A stretch of DNA of 64,000 nucleotides from Paraplanobispora takensis (GTDB lineage Bacteria > Actinomycetota > Actinomycetes > Streptosporangiales > Streptosporangiaceae): contig NZ_BOOK01000030.1 of NCBI RefSeq assembly GCF_016863195.1, positions 62,001-126,000 of the forward strand, written 5' to 3'. The notes under the pieces are model-generated. The model made no database searches and was not told the origin of the DNA. It worked only from the letters and a program-made list of their open reading frames with translations. Positions 1-6,484 of the stretch are shown here, one piece after another. The translations under genes and the position numbers were made by a program. Every line of letters begins with the position of its first letter. The stretch's first letter is position 1.

Positions 1-780
1 ATGCGCGCCGTGGCCGCCCTCCACCCGCCCGGCGAGATCGCGGTCCGCGCGCTGGCGGCGGGCGCGGACGCCGTCTGCGCCGGGGTCTCCTCCCCCGGCG
101 GCGAGAGCGTCCTCGCGCTGCGCGATGCGATCGTCGAGGCCGTGCACGACGGGCGGCTCGCCGAGGAACGGCTGGCCGAGGCGGCCTCCCGCGTGCTCGC
201 CCTCGCCGCCTGGCACGCCGCCCGGGCGGACGCGCGAAGGGCCGCCGTGCAGGAGGCCGGGGTGCGGGAGACCGCGCCCCTCCCCCGGGCGGAGGCGATC
301 GTCCCGGGGGCGGGTCCCGTGCGGGACGAGGACGAGGAGCTGGGGATGGAGGCCGCCCGCGCGGCCCTGCGGGTGGTGGTCGCGGACGGCCGCGCTCAGG
401 GTCCCGTGCTCTCCGGGGCTCCGCTGGTCGTCGACATCGCGCCCCGGCTGAACATGGCGGTCGACCCCTCGACCCCCACCGGCCTGCTCGGCGCCCTCGG
501 CGAGCTGCTGCCCGGTACGGCGGGCCGCACCGTCGTCTCCGGTACGCCCGGGCTGCCGGAGCTGCCGGACGATCGGCAGGTCGTGCTGGTCGTGCACGAC
601 GCCGGGCGCCATTCCCGGGCGCGGGAGCTGCTGGCGCAGGCCGTACGGCGCCGCCCCGACGCGATCGTGGTGGAGACCGGCATTCCCGATGAGCCGATTG
701 GAGCGGTATATGTCGCTACACATGGGATTTCGCGGGCCTCCTCCCGCGTCGTCGCGCGATGGCTGACCGGTGACAAATAA
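1..780 (+). CDS. Glycoside hydrolase family 3 protein, C-terminal part (cut by window edge)
   Basis: The reading frame is open from the first base, so the gene starts to the left and the ATG at position 1 is probably internal. The first 75 residues match the end of a GH3 catalytic barrel (AGADAVCAGVSS followed by a helix rich in LAEAASRVLALA). The rest resembles the accessory C-terminal domain of actinobacterial beta-N-acetylhexosaminidase-like GH3 proteins. GH3 enzymes of this type remove N-acetylglucosamine from cell-wall or chitin fragments. The next gene encodes an RpiR/MurR-type regulator with a sugar-phosphate-binding SIS domain, which fits amino-sugar recycling. The catalytic Asp region is outside the window, so substrate and activity cannot be judged. 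Confidence 0.75.
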   Translation: MRAVAALHPPGEIAVRALAAGADAVCAGVSSPGGESVLALRDAIVEAVHDGRLAEERLAEAASRVLALAAWHAARADARRAAVQEAGVRETAPLPRAEAIVPGAGPVRDEDEELGMEAARAALRVVVADGRAQGPVLSGAPLVVDIAPRLNMAVDPSTPTGLLGALGELLPGTAGRTVVSGTPGLPELPDDRQVVLVVHDAGRHSRARELLAQAVRRRPDAIVVETGIPDEPIGAVYVATHGISRASSRVVARWLTGDK

Positions 781-808
781 GCTGATCTCGACAGGAGAGG
801 GTGGACGC

Positions 809-874
809 ATGAACGAGCACGACGGCCCCACCGGGACCGCAGCCGGACGTCTTCACCGTGAGGGACGCGCATGA
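809..874 (+). CDS. 21-codon ORF upstream of and overlapping the RpiR gene
   Basis: A short frame begins with ATG at 809, behind a strong ribosome-binding site (AGGAGAGG at 793-800), and ends with a TGA that overlaps the ATG of the regulator gene as ATGA. It encodes MNEHDGPTG followed by a basic tail. The beginning resembles the start of the regulator itself (MSDDGPTP), so the segment may be a small duplication or a relic of an older start. The arrangement would couple regulator translation to this peptide. No homology is recognised, and it may be only a translational lead-in. Confidence 0.35.
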   Translation: MNEHDGPTGTAAGRLHREGRA

Positions 875-1767
875 GCGACGACGGCCCCACTCCGGTGAAC
901 CTCGTGGCGACGGTCCGGGCGGTCCTGCCCTCCCTCACCCCCGCCGCCCAGTCCATCGCCCGCCTCATCCTCGACGATCCCGCGATGGTGGCGCGCAGCA
1001 CGATCACCGAGTTCAGCTCGGTCTCCGGGACCAGCGAGGCCACCATCGTGCGCACCGCCCGGGCCCTCGGCTTCGCCGGCTACTCCCAGTTGCGCTTCGC
1101 CCTGGCCGCCGCCGTGGCCAGGGAGACGCCCGAACGCCTGGTCCCCGGCGACCTGGGCCCCGACGACCCGCTCACCGACGTGATCGCGAAGGTCACCCGG
1201 GCCGAGTCGGAGGCGCTGGCCGACACCGCCGCGCAGCTGTCCCCCGACACGCTGGACGCGGTCGTGGCGGCCGTGTCCGCCGCCCGCCGGGTGGACGTCT
1301 ACGGGGTGGGGGCCTCCGGGCTGGTGGCGGTCGACATGGCGCAGAAGCTGATGCGGATCGGGCTGTCCGGCCACTCCTTCACCGACGCGCACCTGGCGGT
1401 CACCAGCGCCGCTCTGGTCAGGGAGGGTGACGTGGCGGTGGGCGTGAGCTGCACCGGTGAGACCCCCGACGTCCTGGGACCGATGCGCACCGCGCGCAAG
1501 GGCGGGGCCGCGACCGTGGCGATCACCAACAACCCGCGCTCGTCGCTGGGCGAACTCGCCGACCACGTCCTGGTCTCCGCCGGGCGCGAGACCGCCTTCC
1601 GGCCCGGCGCCCTGGCCAGCCGGATCAGCCAGCTGCTGATCGTCGACTGCATCTTCGTCGGGGTCGCCCAGCGCACCTTCGAGACCGCCGACCCCGCACT
1701 GCGCGCCACCCGCGACGCCCTGGAGGACTATCTGGGCGAGACCCGCCGCCGCGGCCGTTCCTCGTGA
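871..1767 (+). CDS. MurR/RpiR family transcriptional regulator
   Basis: The 298-residue protein has the two-domain RpiR layout. Residues about 1-80 form the helix-turn-helix domain, with the typical SSVSGTSEATIVRTARALGF recognition helix region. Residues about 120-260 form a SIS domain that binds phosphosugars (VDVYGVGASGLVAVDMAQKL, later GVSCTGETPDVL). Such proteins control uptake and breakdown of amino sugars and respond to sugar phosphates. The partial GH3 glycosidase just upstream, transcribed in the same direction, is a likely target or operon partner. The start at 871 follows GTGAGGGA and overlaps the stop of a 21-codon upstream frame. The exact effector cannot be read from sequence. 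Confidence 0.88.
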   Translation: MSDDGPTPVNLVATVRAVLPSLTPAAQSIARLILDDPAMVARSTITEFSSVSGTSEATIVRTARALGFAGYSQLRFALAAAVARETPERLVPGDLGPDDPLTDVIAKVTRAESEALADTAAQLSPDTLDAVVAAVSAARRVDVYGVGASGLVAVDMAQKLMRIGLSGHSFTDAHLAVTSAALVREGDVAVGVSCTGETPDVLGPMRTARKGGAATVAITNNPRSSLGELADHVLVSAGRETAFRPGALASRISQLLIVDCIFVGVAQRTFETADPALRATRDALEDYLGETRRRGRSS

Positions 1768-1854
1768 CATGCCCTTCACCCGGCGCAACGGAGAGCGCCG
1801 GGGCCCCGCCGAGCTGATCGTGAGAAGTCCGGCATTCCTTGCGATGCTGGAGTC

Positions 1855-2265
1855 ATGACCGACCTCGAGCCTGTGGACCTGATAGTGCTCGCCGGGTTCA
1901 TCGCGGAGGTTCATCCGCTCATGGAGATCGCCCTCGCCCGCGAGGGGGTGTGGCATGTACGCGACCACGTCGTCGAAGCGGCGTGGACCTGTACGCAGTC
2001 GCCTTACTGCGAGGGTCTGTGGGGGGCGGGCGAGCTCTACCGCGCCTGGATGAAGATCGACGACATCCTCGGCGGCTGGCCCGTCGACTACGGGGCCGAC
2101 GCCGACGACCTGGCCATGCGCGAGTTCGGACTCGCCGTCCAGGAGTGGCTGGACATGCCGTGGTCGGAGGACGGGTTCCGGGACTACGTGCGTCGGTGGA
2201 GGGCGCGGGTGGCGCAGGACGCCTGGCCGACGTACGACAAACCGCCCGGCCGGTTCCGGTCGTAG
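1855..2265 (+). CDS. Hypothetical acidic protein, 136 aa
   Basis: Not recognised. The protein is soluble, rich in Trp, Asp and Glu, with no signal peptide or membrane segment. It has predicted helices such as VDLIVLAGFIAEVHPLMEIALAREG and a tryptophan-rich middle (AAWTCTQSPYCEGLWGAGEL). Two cysteines are spaced CTQSPYC, but no full metal-binding motif is visible. The ATG at 1855 is followed by codon use typical of the region, with strong G/C at third positions, supporting a real gene. It stands alone, with 87 bp before it and a 134-bp intergenic space behind it. Confidence 0.6.
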   Translation: MTDLEPVDLIVLAGFIAEVHPLMEIALAREGVWHVRDHVVEAAWTCTQSPYCEGLWGAGELYRAWMKIDDILGGWPVDYGADADDLAMREFGLAVQEWLDMPWSEDGFRDYVRRWRARVAQDAWPTYDKPPGRFRS

Positions 2266-2345
2266 CCCTCGCGGCCCGGACGGTCGCGCCCGGGCACGAC
2301 CGGAGATCTTTTGACGACGGCATTCCCCGGCATCCGATGCGTACT

Positions 2346-2388
2346 GTAGGTTCAGTATGAAATGTATGAAAAGTAGGAACGAACCTAC
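2346..2388. promoter_or_regulatory. Inverted repeat upstream of the AbrB-type gene
   Basis: GTAGGTTC at 2346-2353 is matched by its exact complement GAACCTAC at 2381-2388, and a further GTAGG lies at 2373-2377. The element sits 11 bp before the TTG start of the AbrB-family gene, in a locally AT-rich stretch. AbrB/MazE-type proteins often bind their own promoters, so this is a candidate auto-operator. The repeats are seen; the function is inferred. Confidence 0.45.
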
Positions 2389-2399
2389 CTGGAGCTGAT

Positions 2400-2627
2400 T
2401 TGACGCCACCACCGCCGGGGAAGCTCGCCGGGACCGCGAAGGTCGGGGACCGCGGCCAGATCGTCATCCCGAAGGACATGCGGGAGATGTTCGGGATCGT
2501 TCCCGGAGACACGTTGCTGCTGCTGGCGGATGTGGAGCGCGGCATCGCGGTGCTGCGCAACGACGACTTCGTCCACCTCGCCGAGACCGTGCTCGACGCC
2601 CGGAAGGATCGCGACGACGATGGGTGA
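2400..2627 (+). CDS. AbrB/MazE/SpoVT-domain DNA-binding protein
   Basis: The 75-residue protein carries a single swapped-hairpin AbrB domain: GTAKVGDRGQIVIPKDMREM followed by FGIVPGDTLLLLADVERGIAVL. This is the standard layout of small AbrB/MazE-type transition regulators and antitoxins. The start is a TTG at 2400 behind GGAG at 2391-2394. No toxin such as MazF or a PIN protein follows. The next gene is a small membrane protein whose start overlaps this stop by 8 bp, so the two are probably translated together. An inverted repeat immediately upstream suggests autoregulation. Confidence 0.82.
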   Translation: MTPPPPGKLAGTAKVGDRGQIVIPKDMREMFGIVPGDTLLLLADVERGIAVLRNDDFVHLAETVLDARKDRDDDG

Positions 2628-3090
2628 AGACGTCATGCCGGCCGCGGCGGAGAGCCCCCGGCTGAGCCGCGCACCTTGGCATCTGTGGGTCTTCGGGCTG
2701 TTCATGCTCGCGCTCTACGTCGGCGGCACCCGGGACTACGTGCTCACGCGCACGCTGAACCCGGACTACTTGGCCGCCCAGGGCTACGGGGAGCCTCAGA
2801 TCGGCTACTTCACCGACTATCCGTTCGGTCTCGGCGTCCTGTGGACCCTCAACGTCGCCGGAGGTCTCCTCTGCGCGGCGGCTGCGATCCTGCGCTCCCG
2901 CCGGGCGGTGCCGCTGGCCCTGACGACCGCGCTGGCCCAGCTGTCGCTGCTGATCCTCACATTCGCCTTCCGGGACCGGTGGGACATCCTCGGGCCGCAG
3001 ATGAGCCTGTTCGACATCGGTGTCGGCGTCCTGTCCATCGCGTTCTGGTGGTACTGCCGCGCGATGCGGAGCCGGGCCGTCCTGCGCTGA
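2620..3090 (+). CDS. Small integral membrane protein coupled to the AbrB gene
   Basis: The frame beginning MGEDVMPAAAE overlaps the end of the AbrB-type gene by 8 bp. The 156-residue protein has about four hydrophobic segments: WHLWVFGLFMLALYVGGT, LGVLWTLNVAGGLLCAAAAI, ALTTALAQLSLLILTFAF and MSLFDIGVGVLSIAFWWY. There are short polar loops and an Arg-rich C-terminus. I recognise no family. Coupling to an AbrB regulator suggests regulated expression, but function is unknown. A GTG or ATG a few codons later (MPAAAE, 2635) is an alternative start. Confidence 0.7.
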   Translation: MGEDVMPAAAESPRLSRAPWHLWVFGLFMLALYVGGTRDYVLTRTLNPDYLAAQGYGEPQIGYFTDYPFGLGVLWTLNVAGGLLCAAAAILRSRRAVPLALTTALAQLSLLILTFAFRDRWDILGPQMSLFDIGVGVLSIAFWWYCRAMRSRAVLR

Positions 3091-3111
3091 CGGGGCGGGA
3101 GGGACCCTCCT

Positions 3112-3525
3112 TCACGACGCCGGGGTGAAGCGTTCGCGGCCCGGTCTCTCGTGGAGACCGCCCGCCACGCGCATGGCCTCGTCGGCGGTGGGGTGGACCT
3201 CGAACGCGCTGCGCAGTCCCGACAGGGCCAGCACCCGGGCCACCGGCCCGTGGACCCCGGTGAGCACCAGCCGGGTGCCGCGGGCCTGGCTGCGCTTCAG
3301 CGTCCTGACGAGTTCGCCCAGGCCGGTGGAGTCGCAGAAGCCGACCTCCGTCAGGTCCAGGATGAGCAGGGAGGCGGCGGGCAGCTCCCAGACGCCGTTC
3401 AGATGCTCGCGCAGCAGCGGTGCGGAGGCGAGGTCGAGCTCTCCCCCGGCACGTACGATGATCACCTCGTTGTACGTGCTCGTGGTGACCGTGAACTCCG
3501 CGCCGCCCTCAGCCGCGTTCCGCAT
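3112..3525 (-). CDS. STAS-domain anti-sigma factor antagonist
   Basis: The 137-residue protein is one STAS domain. It shows GGELDLASAPLLREHL, then LILDLTEVGFCDSTGLGEL, whose DSTG serine is the usual phosphorylation site of SpoIIAA/RsbV/BldG-type antagonists. These proteins free a sigma factor by binding its anti-sigma kinase when dephosphorylated. The start is taken at 3525 (MRNAAEGG), behind GGAGGG on the minus strand; the longer frame upstream is Arg-rich and unlike coding sequence. No anti-sigma kinase or sigma gene is adjacent. The minus-strand region before it has a GTT and GGGCAG pair that might be a general-stress promoter, but this is weak. Confidence 0.85.
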   Translation of the reverse strand: MRNAAEGGAEFTVTTSTYNEVIIVRAGGELDLASAPLLREHLNGVWELPAASLLILDLTEVGFCDSTGLGELVRTLKRSQARGTRLVLTGVHGPVARVLALSGLRSAFEVHPTADEAMRVAGGLHERPGRERFTPAS

Positions 3526-3686
3526 GTCCCGCTCCCTCCGCCGGACCTGTGAAGGGAGTTGTCTTTCTGCCCGAGCCGCCCGGTTCCTAACGCGATCCCG
3601 GCCCCGAGACGGGACCACGGCCGGAGGGACGGCCCGCGCGTCGCGCGAAGGCGCGGGATCCGGGCGCCCGCCGTACCGGGTCCGTG

Positions 3687-5300
3687 TCAGGCGTTGCGCA
3701 CCGCGGCCGCGCCGTGCAGCCCCAGCAGCTCGACGCCCCGCTCCCGCATCTCCACCTTGCGGATCTTACCGGTCACCGTCATGGGGAAGCCGTCGACCAC
3801 GTGGACGTAGCGGGGGATCTTGTAGTGGGCGAGCCGGCCGGCGCAGAACTCCCTGACGGCCTCGGCGGTCAGCGGCCCGGCACCGGCGCGCATGACGATC
3901 CAGGCCATGAGCTCCTCGCCGTACTTCTCATCCGGTACGCCGACGACCTGCACGTCGGCGATGTCGGGGTGACCGTAGAGGAACTCCTCGATCTCGCGCG
4001 GGTAGATGTTCTCGCCGCCGCGGATCACCATGTCCTTGATCCGGCCGACCACGTTGACGTAGCCGTCCTCGTCCATGGTGGCCAGGTCTCCGGTGTGCAT
4101 CCAGCGGGCCTCGTCGATCACCTCGGCGGTCCTGCCCGGCTCGTCCCAGTAGCCGAGCATCACCGAGTAGCCCCGGGTGCACAGCTCGCCGGCCTCGCCG
4201 CGCGGCAGCACGAGCCCCGTCTCCGGATGCACGATCTTGACCTCGACGTGCGGCATGACCCGCCCGACGGTCTCGGTACGGCGCGCCAGGCCGTCGTCGC
4301 TCCTGGTCATCGTCGAGACGGGCGAGGTCTCCGTCATGCCGTAGCAGATGGCGACCTCCTCCATGTTCATCTCGCCGACGACGCGCTTCATCACCTCGAC
4401 GGGGCACGGGGAGCCGGCCATGATGCCGGTGCGCAGGCCGGACAGGTCGTACTCCCCGGCCAGGGCGAGCTCGGCGATGAACATGGTCGGCACGCCGTAC
4501 AGCGAGGTGCAGCGCTCCTCCTGCACCGCGCGCAGGGTCGCCGCGGGGTCGAAGCCCGCCGAGGGGATGACCACGCACGCGCCGTGTGAGGCGGCCCCGA
4601 GGTTGCCCATGACCATGCCGAAGCAGTGGTAGAAGGGCACGGGCAGGCACACCCGGTCGGTCTCGCCGTAGTGCAGGAGCTCGCCGACGAAGTAGCCGTT
4701 GTTGAGGATGTTGTGGTGCGACAGCGTCGCCCCCTTGGGGAAGCCCGTGGTCCCCGAGGTGTACTGGATGTTGATCGGGTCGTCGAAGGCCAGCGTGGCC
4801 GCCCGCTCGCGCAGGCGGTGCCCGGGGGCCCGCTCCGCCAGGAGCCTCTGCCAGGAGGGGTCGCCGATGCAGACCGCGTCGCCGAACCCGATCTCCTCGA
4901 TCATCGCCCGGTAGTCGGCGCCCTTGTGCCCGGCCGCGCTGATCAGCAGCCGCATCCCGGACTGCCCGACCACGTACGCCAGCTCGTGACCGCGGTAGGC
5001 GGGGTTGACGTTGACCAGGATCGCGCCGATCTTCGCCGTCGCGTACTGCACGAGCACCCACTCGGGGATGTTGGGCGCCCAGATGCCCACCCGGTCGCCC
5101 TTGGCGATCCCCCGGGCCAGCAGTGCCAGGGCGAGCCCGTCGACCTCTGCGTTCAGCTCGGCGTAGGTCCACCGGCGCCCGCTCGGCACGTCGACGAGCG
5201 CCTCCCGGTCGCCGAACCGCCGGACGGTCCGCTCGAAGTTCTCTCCGATGGTCTCGCCGAGCAGCGGGCTGCCCGCCGTCGCGCTGGAGTAAGACAACAT
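3687..5300 (-). CDS. Fatty-acyl-CoA synthetase / AMP-dependent ligase (FadD-like)
   Basis: The 537-residue protein has all core motifs of the ANL superfamily: [18 protein letters not shown] (P-loop), [33 protein letters not shown] and the C-terminal [13 protein letters not shown] with the catalytic lysine. The segment [14 protein letters not shown] is typical of medium- and long-chain acyl-CoA synthetases. It activates a carboxylic acid with ATP and CoA. The start is set at 5300 (MLSYSS). Sequence upstream in the same frame belongs to another gene region and is not part of this protein. It is separated from the biosynthetic cluster by unrelated genes and is probably a housekeeping lipid enzyme. 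Confidence 0.88.
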   Translation of the reverse strand: MLSYSSATAGSPLLGETIGENFERTVRRFGDREALVDVPSGRRWTYAELNAEVDGLALALLARGIAKGDRVGIWAPNIPEWVLVQYATAKIGAILVNVNPAYRGHELAYVVGQSGMRLLISAAGHKGADYRAMIEEIGFGDAVCIGDPSWQRLLAERAPGHRLRERAATLAFDDPINIQYTSGTTGFPKGATLSHHNILNNGYFVGELLHYGETDRVCLPVPFYHCFGMVMGNLGAASHGACVVIPSAGFDPAATLRAVQEERCTSLYGVPTMFIAELALAGEYDLSGLRTGIMAGSPCPVEVMKRVVGEMNMEEVAICYGMTETSPVSTMTRSDDGLARRTETVGRVMPHVEVKIVHPETGLVLPRGEAGELCTRGYSVMLGYWDEPGRTAEVIDEARWMHTGDLATMDEDGYVNVVGRIKDMVIRGGENIYPREIEEFLYGHPDIADVQVVGVPDEKYGEELMAWIVMRAGAGPLTAEAVREFCAGRLAHYKIPRYVHVVDGFPMTVTGKIRKVEMRERGVELLGLHGAAAVRNA

Positions 5301-5437
5301 GCGCACAGTGTGCGTCCCCGGAGCCGCCCCGGCCACCCCCGCGGAGCCCTGACGCGGGGGCCCGCCGAGCCCCGTGCGCCCCCGGGCCCGGCCGGGCTCC
5401 GTCCGGGGCGGCCGGGGCGCCGCTCCCGGACGGCCGG

Positions 5438-6097
5438 TCAGGACTGCGGCTGCTCCTCGGACGGCTCCTCGGGTGCGGCGGTGTAGGCGGCCGTGACGCG
5501 GTCGGCGGCGGCCCGGGCCTGGGCCTCGTCCGTGCCCGCCGCGATGCTGGCGTCCCGCCACGCCTGGCTGCTGAGCGTCGTGAAACGCCTGCCCTCCTCC
5601 GACAGCGGCCAGGCCGCGGCCTCCTGCGGGTCGACGCCCGCCCCGGACGACAGGTGCAGGGCCAGGCCCATCAGCGCCATGTCCCAGCCGATGCCGACCG
5701 CGCCCGGGCCGTACTCGGCCCACAGGTGCTCGTCGACGTGGGCGGTGTGCTCCAGCTCGAAGCGGGTGCCGCCGGCCTCCGGCGTCAGCCGGACCTCGAT
5801 CCAGCTGACCATCCCGCCGTTCTCCCACGTGGCGGCGAAGCTCTGCGGCGGGTCGCACCGCTCGATCGTCCCGCTGGCGTTGCCCTCGAGCCGGTAGTGG
5901 CCGCCGACCTTCAGCTCCCCCGAGACGGGCATGAACCACCGGGAGATGCGCTCGGAGTCGGTGCAGGCGTCCCAGACGTCCTCGACGGGGGCGTCGTAGG
6001 TCTGGCTGACGGTCATGGTGCGGGCCTCGCCCGCCTCCAGCACCCGGCTGCCGAGCGTGCGCCGTACCGCGTTGATCTGGCTGGTCACATCGATCAT
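5438..6097 (-). CDS. AHSA1/SRPBCC-family protein
   Basis: The 219-residue protein has an AHSA1-type START-like fold: [40 protein letters not shown], later [28 protein letters not shown]. Such proteins bind hydrophobic ligands or act in stress responses, and are often encoded beside an ArsR-type repressor. No ArsR gene is present here, although the upstream region has an ArsR-like inverted repeat (6158-6181). Residues about 160-219 form a helical, acidic extension. The start has a good GGGAAG ribosome-binding site. Biochemical role unknown. Confidence 0.8.
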   Translation of the reverse strand: MIDVTSQINAVRRTLGSRVLEAGEARTMTVSQTYDAPVEDVWDACTDSERISRWFMPVSGELKVGGHYRLEGNASGTIERCDPPQSFAATWENGGMVSWIEVRLTPEAGGTRFELEHTAHVDEHLWAEYGPGAVGIGWDMALMGLALHLSSGAGVDPQEAAAWPLSEEGRRFTTLSSQAWRDASIAAGTDEAQARAAADRVTAAYTAAPEEPSEEQPQS

Positions 6098-6157
6098 GAG
6101 CTTCTTCCCTTCTCCGCACGCCGGTCGCGCGCCCAGGAAGGAAATTAACAGTGCTCG

Positions 6158-6181
6158 CTTATATAAGTCAACGACTATAAG
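6158..6181. promoter_or_regulatory. AT-rich inverted repeat before the AHSA1 gene
   Basis: CTTATATAAG at 6158-6167 is a perfect 10-bp palindrome. CTTATA (6158-6163) also pairs with TATAAG (6176-6181) across 12 bp. It lies about 60 bp upstream of the minus-strand AHSA1 start, in the most AT-rich stretch of the first 10 kb. ArsR/SdpR-type repressors of AHSA1 genes commonly use such sites. The repeat is seen; the regulator assignment is inference because no ArsR gene is nearby. Confidence 0.45.
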
Positions 6182-6214
6182 GCCCTGATTTCGAACATCC
6201 GGCCGAACACGCGG

Positions 6215-6241
6215 GAGCCCCCGGCCGGGGGCCGGGGGCTC
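6215..6241 (-). terminator. Hairpin after the lanthipeptide precursor gene
   Basis: GAGCCCCCGGC (6215-6225) and its exact complement GCCGGGGGCTC (6231-6241) form an 11-bp GC stem with a 5-nt loop, 46 bp beyond the precursor stop on the minus strand. No U-tract follows, which is common in high-GC actinomycetes. Confidence 0.6.
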
Positions 6242-6286
6242 GTGGCGGCATCGGACCGGTGTCTCCTCCGCACCGGCGGCGCGTCG

Positions 6287-6469
6287 TCAGATCTGGGTTC
6301 CGGTCGGCGAGCAGTGCGTCGTCCGGGTGATCTCCGTACACGTCGTCTTGTCCGTCTTGGTGATCGTGCAGCAGGCCGCACGGCCGTGCACGCCGAGCTC
6401 AGCGAGCCCCACCTCCGGCAACATCTGCAGAGCGGACACCGACGTGACCACGTTGCCCATGGTCTTCAC
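6287..6469 (-). CDS. Lanthipeptide precursor peptide (class III/IV type leader)
   Basis: The 60-residue peptide directly follows the LanL-type synthetase gene with a 15-bp gap and has a strong ribosome-binding site (AGGAGGGAGGTG). Residues 13-19 read ALQMLPE, resembling the helical Leu-Gln leader motif of class III/IV precursors. From residue 33 the sequence becomes Thr/Cys-rich: Cys at 33, 34, 44 and 53, eleven Thr between 35 and 58, and a single Ser at 54. This suits dehydration of Thr to dehydrobutyrine and methyllanthionine formation. A leader/core boundary near residues 29-32 (HGRAA) is a guess. No export or dedicated protease gene is adjacent. Confidence 0.82.
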   Translation of the reverse strand: MKTMGNVVTSVSALQMLPEVGLAELGVHGRAACCTITKTDKTTCTEITRTTHCSPTGTQI

Positions 6470-6484
6470 CTCCCTCCTGCGTCC

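Noticed and set aside
3526-3686. General-stress sigma promoter before the STAS gene
   Set aside because: The GTT and GGGCAG pair is too degenerate to call without expression data; no other feature was seen in this gap.
3687-6119. Single 810-residue ligase reading frame
   Set aside because: The upstream third lies antiparallel to nothing recognisable and overlaps the AHSA1 gene in another frame; the ligase domain begins only at 5300.
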